In this document: positions 1 through 9,273 of the stretch, one piece after another
How positions within the stretch are numbered: the first letter of the stretch is position 1
Layout of the letters: each line of letters begins with the position of its first letter
Assembly: GCF_000485595.1 (NCBI RefSeq)
Contig: NW_014577175.1
Span: 84,964-108,357, forward strand
Length of the DNA stretch: 23,394 nucleotides
Direction of reading: 5' to 3'
From: Priapulus caudatus
Taxonomy: Eukaryota > Priapulida > Priapulimorpha > Priapulimorphida > Priapulidae
Notes under the pieces: model-generated
Seen by the model: the letters and a program-made list of their open reading frames with translations, nothing else
Database searches by the model: none
What the model was told of the DNA's origin: nothing
Position numbers and translations under genes: made by a program

Positions 1-377
1 GAATAACAATTCATTTTTAAACGAAAGTTTTTGCGTAAGTCATATCAGAGAGGTCAATAGGTTCATATAAAAATGTACAAAACATTAAAAATTTCATTCT
101 TGTTGTCATAGCAACCGACATGCTCCCTAAATCAGCAACTAAACTAATATTTTACCTAGAGTAACGTTTTCCGTTTCAAAATTCGGATAGCAACAGCCAT
201 ACAACATTGCTAAAAGGTCAATCTTTACTTCTCAAGACCATTCCAGCACATGTTAGCAATATTGCATAAGCTAACGAATAGTTTACAGCTCCCTTAAATT
301 ATTCAGCTAATTATATAATCGTCTCGATCCTCTGTTTGGCCTGTCCTCGTCCTTCAAAGGCCATTGTAGAACTTGCC
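1..377. other. no gene recognised
   Basis: AT-rich sequence beyond the stop codon of the minus-strand gene relic at 378-1904. It would be the 3' flank of that gene. I see no AATAAA on the minus strand here, no splice signals joining to a recognisable exon and no clear repeat. Confidence 0.5.
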
Positions 378-1904
378 TCATTGGAGACTTGGCCTTGGTG
401 TCCGAGGTTTTAAAGCATCATCTTCGCTGATATATAAAGAAAGAGTCATGTTACATATTTGTCAAAACAGTGGGATTAATGGGCAGTTGCCATGACAACC
501 ATGATTTATACACATATATAATAATTAAGTACCTTTCTTTTCTTTTTTCAAAACAAGACATATGTAATACTATAGCCATCGTGTTATAAATACAGTTTTT
601 CTCAAAAAACACAGCACGTGGAAAGTTATTTGATATTTTAACTGGTTACAAGACCTTTACCTAGAGCTATCGTCATCATCAGATACAGCATCATCGTCGT
701 CATCTTGCCTGTTGGTACATTGGCACGATAGCAGCCCCAGAACTGCTTTCGGAGCCGGCTGCCCCTCCATCCAGTCGACGACCAGTTTGCCATTTTCCCT
801 GTACCAACCAGATCCTACTGGTAATGGTATTTCTGGACATCTTTTCAGACTCCGTCTCCATAGAGCAGTCTCGTAATTGCATCGTAGAGAGTGTTTGCAA
901 AAGGTGTCACTGCAAGGTGGCAGCTAATTTGAGTCGACGTCTCCTTTCTTCAGGCAGAACAGACGGTAGCGCAGTTCATTGACGTCGCTTGTCTCAGAGT
1001 TTCTACAATACATCTCGCAAGTAAACTTCTGAAGACTCTGGGACAACTTATCTGACACACATCAGTCCCTGCCTAGTTGCTGAAACACTCCGTGGAACTC
1101 GTCACTCTGTTTCATCAGGCGATACGCTGATATCTTACCCCGCCCGGCAAAGGCGCTGACAGTGTCGCATCCAGTGAAAGCATGTAGGCCTGGAAGGGAT
1201 CTACATACACTTGATCCTATGCTCTCTACTATTTTGTCGACATCTACGTACTTTACTTTGGTCTGCGACCCACATTTGATGAACATCGGAGTTGATATAA
1301 AGCTCTTGATTGTCAAGCAAAGAACAAAAGATAGCTAGATGATTTTGCTGCACGGTCTGCATGTAAGAGAATTTGGGTATCAGCCTCCTCTTGACTTGAT
1401 TCTAGCTCCCTGATACTTTCAACTCCGGCAGCAGACGATAACTGATAGCAAGTATATCCACGCGTACTTCCATTCGCTTGTTACAAACACTATAAGCTAT
1501 ATAGCTTGCTTGTTCTTTGAGCTACACAGGAATCTTCTCCCCTGTTTTACCTTGTGCTCGGCTTGAATGTTCCAAAATTCGCTCCCTGACCCTTCACCTC
1601 TCTTCTCCCTTTCTGCGTTCTTGATGGATTCTTCTCGGTAGTCATCGAAAACAACGTCGATCCTGTCACTTGAAGCACCTTCGTTTAGCACTATGCAAAG
1701 AAGGCGTCCTGCAACTTCGGCAAATGACTTCTGGTCACCCTTCAGACGCTGGACCAGACAGATCGCTGGAGCATTGATTGTTGGAAGGTACCCCACGTTA
1801 TCCTTTGAGACTTCTTGGTCATTTCGTACTAAAATGTTAAAGCCAGTCCAGCTAGCTCTGTCTGCTGAGTTAGTTTGTGAGTGGATCGATGCTTTCCTTA
1901 TCAC
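378..1904 (-). pseudogene. Decayed PIN/XPG-FEN1-like repeat-family gene, copy A
   Basis: Not a gene with a known function; the block order is what I recognise. Reading from 1904 downwards: a WTGFNILV block, VGYLPTINAPAI, RIDVVFDDYREESIKNAE with an EKRGEG basic patch, a QEEADTQILLHADRAA block (about 1415-1320), LPGLHAFTGCDTVSAFAGRG (about 1200-1130), a cysteine-rich block (LPPCSDTFCKHSLR, about 923-880), then WRRSLKRCPEIPLPVGSGWY, WMEGQPAPKAVLGLLSCQC and an acidic DDDDD tail. An acidic residue in an EADT block followed by GCD resembles the order of FEN1/XPG nuclease motifs. Breaks: in-frame TAG at 1497-1499, TGA at 1313-1315 with a frame change, TGA at 1059-1061 and TAG at 924-926. The SDDTDV block expected between EADT and GCD is missing, so a deletion sits near 1316. 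The 5' end is cut at the junction with copy B; no ATG start is visible. Stop is TGA at 378-380 after a retained intron. Related uncharacterised proteins are, from memory, multi-copy in marine invertebrates. Confidence 0.8.
427..660 (-). other. retained GT..AG intron in copy A
   Basis: On the minus strand the acidic exon ends AGCTCTAG at 661 followed by GTAAAG. The acceptor TATATCAG ends at 427 after a T-rich stretch. Joining gives a phase-2 codon AG+C (Ser) and keeps the frame: the acidic tail continues as SSSEDDALKPRTPRPSLQ and ends at TGA 378-380. The continuing acidic composition across the junction is the evidence that the splice is real. Its presence argues that copy A came from a genomic DNA copy, not from a spliced mRNA. 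Confidence 0.6.
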
Positions 1905-3196
1905 TGTCCATGTGTCAGACCGTGTGGACTATATCTACTCTGCATCTACACCAGGTCAATCTGCACAGAAACAGCTCAATGAGGAGTTGAGGCACCCACG
2001 TGTCTTTGATACAAATGATCGTGATCTCATTGATGCAGAGGTGGAGAAATACTTCACCCACTTAAAGATTACCGCCCTCATCTGTACAACCCAGTCACTG
2101 GCCAAATTGCCCCTGCTGGTGTGAATGTTGCTGATTCGATTGTGATTGGAAGAAAGATGGAAAGCAAATACATTGCCAGTTTCCCTGATGGGTTCTAAGA
2201 CCCTCTTAGTAGCCCCATCAAGACAATGTCTGTTCTTACAAAGTAGGTCAAGAGCAACCAGGCCAGGCCAGTAATAGACCTTGAGAACATGTTTCTCCGG
2301 CTATTGATGATTGGTCAGCAGCGGCAGATGGAGCTTGGACCTCTGTTTGCCTATGAGCTGTGAGCAGTGCCTTCATCACTCATTGATGAGCATGGTTGTC
2401 TCCGCAAAGGCAACAAGTCAGGGTTGGTCAAACGCCTTGGTGTGCGTGAGGTCTTGCCATCAGCTCCTGACATTGTCATCGTGGATGTTTCACAGCTGTT
2501 CTACCATATTGTGTGGCCACATGGTGGCCGTCCCTCAGATCTGATTGCATCTAGTCAATGCCGTTTAAGTCGCTATCCAGATGGTATCGCGAAAATCATT
2601 GTTTTCGACAAGTACCAAGATGTCTCGGCCAAGGATCATGAGAGAATGCGGCGGGCTGGTGAAGTTATCATTGACTATATACTCTCCATTACCAGTTATC
2701 TGCCAAAAAGAGCTGCAATCATGAAGAACAAGAACAACAAGCAGAGGCTGGCAAGCGTGTTGTGTACCTTCAATGTAGGAGAAAATGCAACAATGGCTAC
2801 TCGATCGGGACGATGGTGTATTTGGTCACGATGAAGCCGACATTACCATTATCTCCTATGTCCTTATGGCTGCTAACTGTGGACAAGGCATGATCCGTGT
2901 GCTTAGTGATGACACAGATGTGTTAATCTTACTGGTGTACTGTGTGTATTGGGCACCACCAAGGCATGTGGCTGTCACAAAGAACATCTTTCATGCACGT
3001 CATACTGCATGTGCTCTGGTAAAGCGAGATGCTGCATTCCATACACTAAGAGACGAGATGCTCAGGCTGAAGATGAGAATTGTTGAATAAGGATGTTGAG
3101 GGAAAGGATTTTGTGGAGGGTATAGATCATGAGGGTGAAGGCCATGTGGATGTTGAGAATAGTCTTTCTGAATCTGATTACCTGGATGATGAGTGA
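1905..3196 (+). pseudogene. Decayed PIN/XPG-FEN1-like repeat-family gene, copy B
   Basis: A second, distinct member of the same broad family, pointing away from copy A. Blocks in order: NEELRHPRVFD (about 1979-2010), YRPHLYNPVTGQIAPAGVNV (2070-2130), RPVIDLENMFLRLLMIGQQR (2263-2325), LIDEHGCLRKGNKSGLVKRL (about 2379-2440), APDIVIVDVSQLFYHIVWP, IIVFDKYQDVSAKDHERMRR (about 2597-2656), LPKRAAIMKNKNNKQRL, GHDEADITIISYVLMAANCG (about 2824-2886), IRVLSDDTDVLILLVY (about 2896-2943) and an acidic tail SLSESDYLDDE. VFD, DEAD and SDDTD are placed as the acidic metal-binding motifs of FEN1/XPG-like nucleases; this is inference. Breaks: frameshift near 2060, TAA 2196-2198, TAG 2244-2246, TGA 2361-2363, frameshift near 2800, TAA 3088-3090 and a further shift before the tail, which ends at TGA 3194-3196. 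The 5' boundary is approximate. Confidence 0.8.
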
Positions 3197-3363
3197 GAGT
3201 AAGCCAATGTTCATGCACTATGCATCATGACTGTGCCTACTGCAGCTAAATAATTTACAACCTACGTGTTAACAGGTGTGATCACATGTTTCAAATATGG
3301 CTTCTTACTGTTTTTCAGCGCCAAATATGTCAAATGATATATGATTATCCATTCCTCTGCATG

Positions 3364-3369
3364 AATAAA
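3364..3369 (+). promoter_or_regulatory. possible poly(A) signal for copy B
   Basis: AATAAA lies 168 nt after the TGA that ends the acidic tail of copy B. The hexamer is common by chance in AT-rich DNA, so this is only a plausible relic. Confidence 0.25.
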
Positions 3370-3613
3370 CTAAAATGTAATTTAGTTAAAATTTCCATTC
3401 ATTGTTCATTGCTGAAAAGTAAAATTTGACCTTGACTTGCCCTTTAGCTTCTGACCCTGACCTTGAACCAGAAAAATAACGTCAGAAATAGATTCTACGC
3501 ACCTAAAACACCTATAAAAGATGTATTACACATCATTTTAGGTCAAGTGGTTAAAAAGTTCAATTTTGAAGATGGAGTCCAGCGGCCATTTTGGATGTGT
3601 GCAAATTACTAGA

Positions 3614-3640
3614 GTTGCCCAAATTTGCCATTTGGGCAAC
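3614..3640. repeat. 11-bp perfect hairpin
   Basis: GTTGCCCAAAT (3614-3624) and ATTTGGGCAAC (3630-3640) are perfect inverted copies around a 5-nt loop. It stands alone, with no TSD that I can see. Confidence 0.6.
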
Positions 3641-4998
3641 CAAGCTTAATTTGTTTTAGGACTCTATATGAGTACAAATCAGCAAAAAAACATCATAGGA
3701 AAGAATATATTTCTAGTTTGGGTATTGAATACATAAGAACGTCAAATCGACTATATATACGATATTTCCGAGTTAAAAATATACAAGAAAGCTACTCTTT
3801 CGGGATTGCTATCATGACTTTTTGTAATCACCCTAGGCTAAGCTTCAAATCTATACCACATCCGGCTGGTTCCTCTGAATGGTACATTTGAGCAGGTCTG
3901 GCCCATGGACTATATGTACAGAAAGTCTGAGTAGCTGCCACCGTATACGAGAAAGTGACTCTTTATTATGCTCGCCGCCGTACTTACGTGAACCTATTAT
4001 CTATACAGATCGAGGTACGTGCATACACGGACGCTCTGTCGTAAGGTGATAGCTAGTAACCACTATAAATTATACGACGCGCCGAAACTCACGTAGCACG
4101 TAGCAGACACGTCTGTCTACGCATACAGACACTTGAACAAACAGAAGTTGCTGGTGCGTGTTTAGAAAGCCGACGTCATATTTAATAGCGATCGAAACAC
4201 GTTTTTATAACGTCATTCCTATGTGAGGCTCTAGAACCGCAATCGTTTGTGAACTATATGCGTTACATTGGGTAACAACATTGATGGGGAAACACGTGTA
4301 AAAATTCGTCGCATAATCAATCATATAAACCCAAGAACTACAGATGAATTACGATTATCTGTCAGCCAATCTCACCATCATACAAAGTACCACTCAAGCG
4401 CGTTAGAACTGCAATAATTAGTAAACTGAGACAATTCTCCATGCAACCCATAAAAGCCGCCAACGCATTAGCCAAACAAAATAACTGCTCAAAGAAAACA
4501 GTTGGTATCCTAGCAGGCTAGCAGTGACAAACACAAGCGCAAACATCTACGAAAAGCGGTATATTCTGTCAAGCAACGGATACAGCGCTAGGATAAATCT
4601 AGCTAAATCCTCAATTCATGTATATATGAGCCATATTCCAGAACGCTTACAAAAGTAATCCCTCTAGACCTGTCCCCTGTTTAGTATTAGGCCAATGTTA
4701 AAGACTTGAACTTGTAGATTGATAAATATTCGCGATAACGGAACCTAAAAATGAGCTCACGTAGTTTAAGTCAATAATGTAATAACATTCAAATGTTTGC
4801 GAAGTTTCGTGGCGAGTCATGTTTGGTGTTCGCTGAAAAAGAACTGTCCTTCAACGCGGTACTACATGAATAGTATCTGAACCAGCGCCAATCAATCGCA
4901 AAAGCATCACATATTATCTTGGCAGCAAGCTTTTTCTAAATTTTTTTTTATTTGATCATATATGTTCCAATATCGCTGTTTGACTTCGGTTGTTTGTA

Positions 4999-5299
4999 CA
5001 GGCCCGTAGCCAGGGGGGTTTGGGGGGTTCGCACAACCCCCCCCCCCCGAGCAAAAAAATGAATAAAAATAATTTTTCCATTTGAAAATTTGCAAGAATT
5101 TCACCTCAGGTATGCACCAGATCGCTCCATTTTAGTGTAATAATTGCAAAATCTCTATCGTGTAGGAGGGGGGACACCCCCTTCCCACACCCTCCCCTGC
5201 TCGGTCGCTATGCTCCATCGCTCGGTCGCTTCGCGCCCTCACAAATTGCCAACATTTAAAAACGAACCCCCCCTCCATATAAAGCTGGCTACAGGCCTG
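4999..5299. mobile_element. MITE with CAG termini and 7-bp TSD
   Basis: Left end CAGGCCCGTAGCCAG (4999-5013) and right end CTGGCTACAGGCCTG (5285-5299) are inverted copies with 14 of 15 positions matching. The 7-bp direct repeat GTTTGTA flanks it exactly (4992-4998 and 5300-5306). The inside holds G-runs pairing with C-runs (5014-5048) and no coding capacity. CAG termini recall hAT elements, but hAT makes 8-bp duplications, so the superfamily is left open. Confidence 0.8.
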
Positions 5300-5354
5300 G
5301 TTTGTATATACCATTCGTGGCCAAGACATAGATCTTAGCAAGAGCTTATAGTAC

Positions 5355-5412
5355 CTTGATCTTAGCTAACTAGCTCTTAGTTAACTATAGCTCTTAACTT
5401 GATCTTAGCTAA
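5355..5412. repeat. short imperfect tandem repeat
   Basis: The 15-mer CTTGATCTTAGCTAA occurs at 5355-5369 and again at 5398-5412. TAGCTCTTA occurs twice between and beside them (5371-5379, 5388-5396). This is a two-unit, roughly 43-bp tandem duplication. Confidence 0.65.
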
Positions 5413-6310
5413 TTAACTAGGCTCGCCACTCTATAATAACACAGACGCCGTTGTTGCGTAGACAGTGGCGGATCAAGCACCGCGAAGCTTAAATGTGATA
5501 ATTATATCAATTATTGCTATAATTAAACAGGGTGTTTAGTAGACAAGTGGTCTATCAACGCATGACGATTCTCGAAATGCCAAAGTGGCTTATTGCTGAA
5601 CTGCCCTTGATACCCATGGACAATGTTTTGAACGGATATGATTAAAAAAGATAACGTACATAAAAGCGCCCAACATTCGCCTAAGTAGTTGCACTTTAAG
5701 CCCCCATTCCTTGATCGTTATCGCCATATGAACCGAACTAATGTGTAATCAATCTTTGCACAATAACGTACTTCAACTCAGCGTTAGGATTAGCCACCTG
5801 AACGTATAACAAGCTACAAACTAACGACAAATGAAATTTAAGCATGCACCTAATAATAATAATAATGCAAACAAACTCCGGATAAGAATTAGCCTAGTCC
5901 TGATACTATCTATATGACAGTTCTGATATGCAGAGAAAGAAGAGATATGGCAACGTCCAGTTACGATTGGACTAAACACTTGGCGATGAAGATGAAGAAG
6001 AATGCTTAGTTTAATAGCAGAAAACAGCAAAGAACATAATTATTATAGATAACAAAAGAAAAATATCGTTCTTCAAACCTAGCATTACAATACCATCAAC
6101 GTAACGTTAGTAGGGCATTATCAAAGCATAAATTATGAAGAAGATTTTGTGGCTACAACACCCAACACGCTTACTGAAACCAACTAACTGTGGCTCAACT
6201 CTTCAAGCAGTGAGATGTTCAAAGCAACAATTAAATGCATACATTAAGATCATATTATGAAATTGAAATGCGTATATTGTATTGGCCGGTTACCGGACGC
6301 CCAGCTCTCA
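5413..6310. other. no gene recognised
   Basis: AT-rich sequence without a recognisable exon or element. A CCGGACGC word near 6294 is an inverted partner of GCGTCCGG in the adjacent left end of the 6311-6621 element. Confidence 0.4.
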
Positions 6311-6621
6311 GGTTACGCGTCCGGTCATATATTTCTTATGTGAACTCAACTATATTTTTTTATTAAAAAACAGTATACAATAAGTTTTTACCATAATATT
6401 ACTTACCTTTAGGTATTTTATCAACAAAATGTGTTTTTGTAACCTTTGAAGCAATAGTAAATAGGCTTACAGTAAAATCATAGATATGGGCCCTACACAA
6501 CACACACATGTGTTGTGTATATCTATGGTAAAATGAACGATTTGAAAGGGGCGTGGCCTAATCGTGACGTGGATTTGGGAATCTGTGCTGAGCTTTGTAA
6601 TGGATGACCGGACGCGTAGCC
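6311..6621. mobile_element. TIR element (MITE-like), 311 bp
   Basis: Left GGTTACGCGTCCGGTCAT (6311-6328) and right ATGACCGGACGCGTAGCC (6604-6621) are inverted copies with one mismatch in 18. No clear TSD is seen; the true ends may lie slightly outside, since CAG and CTG words also flank the ends. It is non-coding and carries a central palindrome (6479-6527). Confidence 0.6.
6479..6527. repeat. two-step palindrome inside the 6311-6621 element
   Basis: Outer arms CATAGATAT (6479-6487) and ATATCTATG (6519-6527), and inner arms ACACAACAC (6495-6503) and GTGTTGTGT (6510-6518), pair as one stem with a 7-nt bulge on the left side. Confidence 0.6.
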
Positions 6622-7669
6622 ACTGCGTATTATACAACTGTATTTCACAAACAGTAGTGAGAAAAGCACGGAACGCTACGCATACTAATTATTTCCCCGT
6701 CACTGAACTGTGATCAAAATCTATAACCGGTAGTCTACAGTCCCGTATCGTAGGTTAAGGAGACGGTGGGCCGGGTAGAAGTTAGCGCACACAACTCAGT
6801 TCGGACTGTAACGACTGCTTTGGGGCGTTTGAGCCCCCCACTCGGTCTCTGCGGTTATATCATTCAGCAAGGCACTATATTCCACTTGCTCTCTGAACTA
6901 TGAGACACACATATATAGTCTCTAGCTATGATGGAAGCTTAATGTGTCGCCGTAAATGCCGGTTGCAGTTTGGCCAAGCATTGCGCGTGTTATAATAATT
7001 AATCATGTGTATCCTCTTTTGCCTTGTCATAGAAACAACTATACATACAATATCGTATGATAACATTTAAATTCATATTATCAAGAGCGAATAACCTAAT
7101 TACTAAAAATTACTTACTCTTGATATCAGGACCGTAGGCTGAGCAAATTCCTAGGGGCAAAATTTAATGACGCAACTGCGTAATGATGAGCGACGGACGC
7201 AACTCTTGATCGACGTCCATATGTAGTGTGGTAGGGGTGGGTCTGAAACAAGGCTTTCACGGATAAATGACCAAAATAATCACGTTAGAATTATTCACGA
7301 TTATTAGTTCAGCTTTTTTTACATTTTGCTCCAAAATCTAAAGGGCAGCTGCTCCCCTCCCCGTAGATATATAATTTGATATTATATTTCTCTCCATCGC
7401 TATATCAGCAGTTTGTGTGATTAAGCGTAGAACAGCGGTCGACACTGAGTAATCAATTAAGATTAAGATCAATTTCCATTGTATTGAGGGAAATTATATT
7501 GGTTATAATGTCTATTCAGGTGCGTGTGCGCGTGCGTATATATAGAGAACGTACGTTGTGCAACGCACATATTAGGCCAACGCTATGCGAAATTCTGAAT
7601 GTTCAATAATTACGTCGTACGCATTCTGTTTTATAATCTACGTGATATGTTCACGTGAATAACGCATAT
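6622..7669. other. no gene recognised
   Basis: Mixed-composition sequence with no recognisable exon. A 25-nt alternating purine-pyrimidine run, GTGCGTGTGCGCGTGCG followed by TATATATA (7520-7544), could adopt Z-DNA. Confidence 0.4.
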
Positions 7670-7868
7670 CAGGGGCGTGTACAGGATTTGTACCAGGGGG
7701 GGGGGTATAACCGTAACCTAAACTTGCGAGCACGCAAAGAGAAGGGTCTGGGGGCCCTCTCCCAGAAATTTTTTGAAATTAGACCCCCTTACTGGCCTTA
7801 GATGCGTTTTCTGCGCGAGCAGGGAGGGTCCGGACCCCCTGGACCCCCCCTTCCTGTACACGCCCCTG
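7670..7868. mobile_element. 199-bp MITE with perfect 17-bp TIRs
   Basis: CAGGGGCGTGTACAGGA (7670-7686) and TCCTGTACACGCCCCTG (7852-7868) are perfect inverted copies. A 5-bp duplication CATAT flanks it (7665-7669 and 7869-7873). G- and C-runs lie just inside the ends. There is no coding capacity. The CAG terminus is shared with other elements in the window. Perfect TIRs suggest a young copy. Confidence 0.8.
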
Positions 7869-8129
7869 CATATATAACAAATAACAAAAAATAAAATAAA
7901 ATAATAATTATTAGTTTTATAATAATAACAGTAATTATTATCATTATTATTTTTATAGCGAGTGATGATAAGCAGACCAGCTGTGTGTAAGATAGCTTTG
8001 ACCCTTGACGCATCTACACCGCCCACTCGCAGGTTGCACCTTTTATGTTCGTTGCGATTTCGACATACATTCCCTGTGATGTCATAGCAAGGAAATCAAT
8101 TCCGGCTGTTACTCAACATCTCATACCCT
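7869..8129. other. AT-rich low-complexity stretch
   Basis: ATAATTATT-type words fill about 7880-7965. The rest up to 8129 shows no recognisable gene. Confidence 0.5.
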
Positions 8130-8350
8130 GTACGGCGCGCTGCTTTGTCCCCGGGTCGTGTACATAGCCCGTATATGCGCGTCATGGTATTGCGCAGTGC
8201 GCATGACAATGCTGCTGCGGCGCGTTCCACGCGTTACGGCGAACAGCGCGCGAGCCGAGCCATTGCCCATTGTCGCGACCCGCGCTTCGTAGACGTCCAT
8301 TTTCCGTTAGGTGCATCTTGCGTTGTGTTACAGCATTTTACCGGCGTACA
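8130..8350. other. CpG-rich patch
   Basis: Many CG dinucleotides in a local high-GC stretch, in contrast with AT-rich flanks; examples are GCGGCGCG (8218-8225) and GAACAGCGCGCGAGCCGAGC (8241-8260). It could be an unmethylated promoter or a repeat fragment. No transcript start or coding exon is recognised next to it. Confidence 0.4.
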
Positions 8351-8448
8351 GTGACTAAATTGTTTCGTCTGACGAAGGTAGGTTGACAATTCGTGTATGT
8401 ATGTATACGCTAACACTAACAGAGTATATCTTGATGTGTATTATTATA

Positions 8449-8478
8449 TAATATATATGTATGTGTGTGTGTGTGTGT
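8449..8478. repeat. TATA/TG microsatellite
   Basis: An ATATATATGTATG stretch passes into a run of about eight TG units. It is simple-sequence DNA. Confidence 0.75.
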
Positions 8479-8741
8479 CTGTAAATCCTGACTTGGTGTG
8501 TACTGTACTGTAGTGTAGAGTAGAGTAAATTTGTGTAAAAATCAATTCGTGACGTAAGACGCCTTTCGTCAGTCATTTTACGATCAAATACATTTACCTA
8601 GCCACGTAAGTTTTCACAAGTGGTCGAATGCGATGTTAATACCTTACCATTGTTCTTGTTAACAATACGGAGAACTAGTCTAGAGAGATATTACAATAAA
8701 TGCTATAATATACAGAAACTGGTGCAAATCCAATTTAGGCA

Positions 8742-9029
8742 CCTTAGGTATCACGAAGGGATGCACATATTTCTGTGTATCATCAACTAATGCACAGACT
8801 TTCCGTATATCAGGGAATGATGCAAAAACCCTAACCCTAACCCTTAGTCATAAAGTATAACCTTAGGCTTAGGTATCATGAAGTGTGTTAATGTTAGGGT
8901 TAGGGTTAGGGTTTTTGCATCATTCTTTCATATACGGAACGAAAGTCTGTGCATCAGTTGATGATACACAGAAATCTGTGCATCAGTTGATGATACACAG
9001 AAATCTGTGCATCACTTCGTGATACCTAA
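8742..9029. repeat. foldback with interstitial telomere-like repeats
   Basis: The left arm (8742-8845) starts CCTTAGGTATCACGAAG, runs through GATGCACA and TTTCTGTGTATCATCAAC, and ends in AAACCCTAACCCTAACCC. The right arm (8894-9029) is its inverted copy with (TTAGGG)n at 8894-8914. The right arm has an extra tandem copy of a 29-nt unit beginning CTGTGCATCAGTTGATG. The centre (8846-8893) holds a third CTTAGGTATCATGAAGTG word. The telomere-like runs face each other as CCCTAA..TTAGGG. There is no coding capacity. Confidence 0.8.
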
Positions 9030-9209
9030 AGCCGGGTGCACACGTGGCGATTTTTATCGACAGTACTGTCGATCAAAATCTACACGTGTACGGGACCCGG
9101 CGACAATGCAACCATCTGTCAGCAACATACCATTGTATGAACTGTACGTGACCTGTACAAAATCGCCAGTACTGAATGTCGATAAAAATCGCCACATGTG
9201 AGCCAGCCT
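9030..9209. mobile_element. 180-bp MITE with TAA TSD, AGCCGGG-type TIR
   Basis: Left end AGCCGGGTGCACACGTGGCG and right end (reverse complement AGGCTGGCTCACATGTGGCG) align without gaps and go on through ATTTTTATCGACA, about 33 bp with six mismatches. TAA flanks both sides (9027-9029, 9210-9212). A 3-bp TWA duplication is typical of PIF/Harbinger elements; assigning it there is inference. It sits exactly at the right end of the 8742-9029 foldback. Confidence 0.75.
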
Positions 9210-9226
9210 TAAAATTACTTTTTTTT

Positions 9227-9273
9227 TTACGAGAGCTCTTTTTTGATTTTGTATGAAAAAAGAGCTCTCGTAA
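9227..9273. repeat. perfect 18-bp hairpin
   Basis: TTACGAGAGCTCTTTTTT (9227-9244) and AAAAAAGAGCTCTCGTAA (9256-9273) are perfect inverted copies separated by an 11-nt loop. T-runs flank both sides. Confidence 0.85.

Larger units (their letters stand above)
3197..4998. other. no gene recognised
   Basis: About 1.8 kb of AT-rich sequence. Long frames here show no recognisable motif. Short repeated TGACCTTGAC-like words occur near 3426-3465. A hairpin at 3614-3640 and a possible poly(A) signal at 3364 are listed separately. Confidence 0.4.

Noticed and set aside
700-900. Minus-strand open frame with a serine-rich product
   Set aside because: It is a wrong-frame shadow of copy A; the real frame here reads WRRSLKRCPEIPLPVG and WMEGQPAPKAVLG.
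1693-1900. Plus-strand open frame start upstream of copy B
   Set aside because: This part is antisense to the well-supported VGYLPTINAPAI block of copy A; only the part after about 1905 fits copy B.
5132-5341. Open frames on both strands
   Set aside because: They lie in the 4999-5299 MITE and its flank; no protein motif.
8821-8920. True chromosome end
   Set aside because: The telomere-like runs are only about three units each, face each other and are embedded in non-telomeric DNA.
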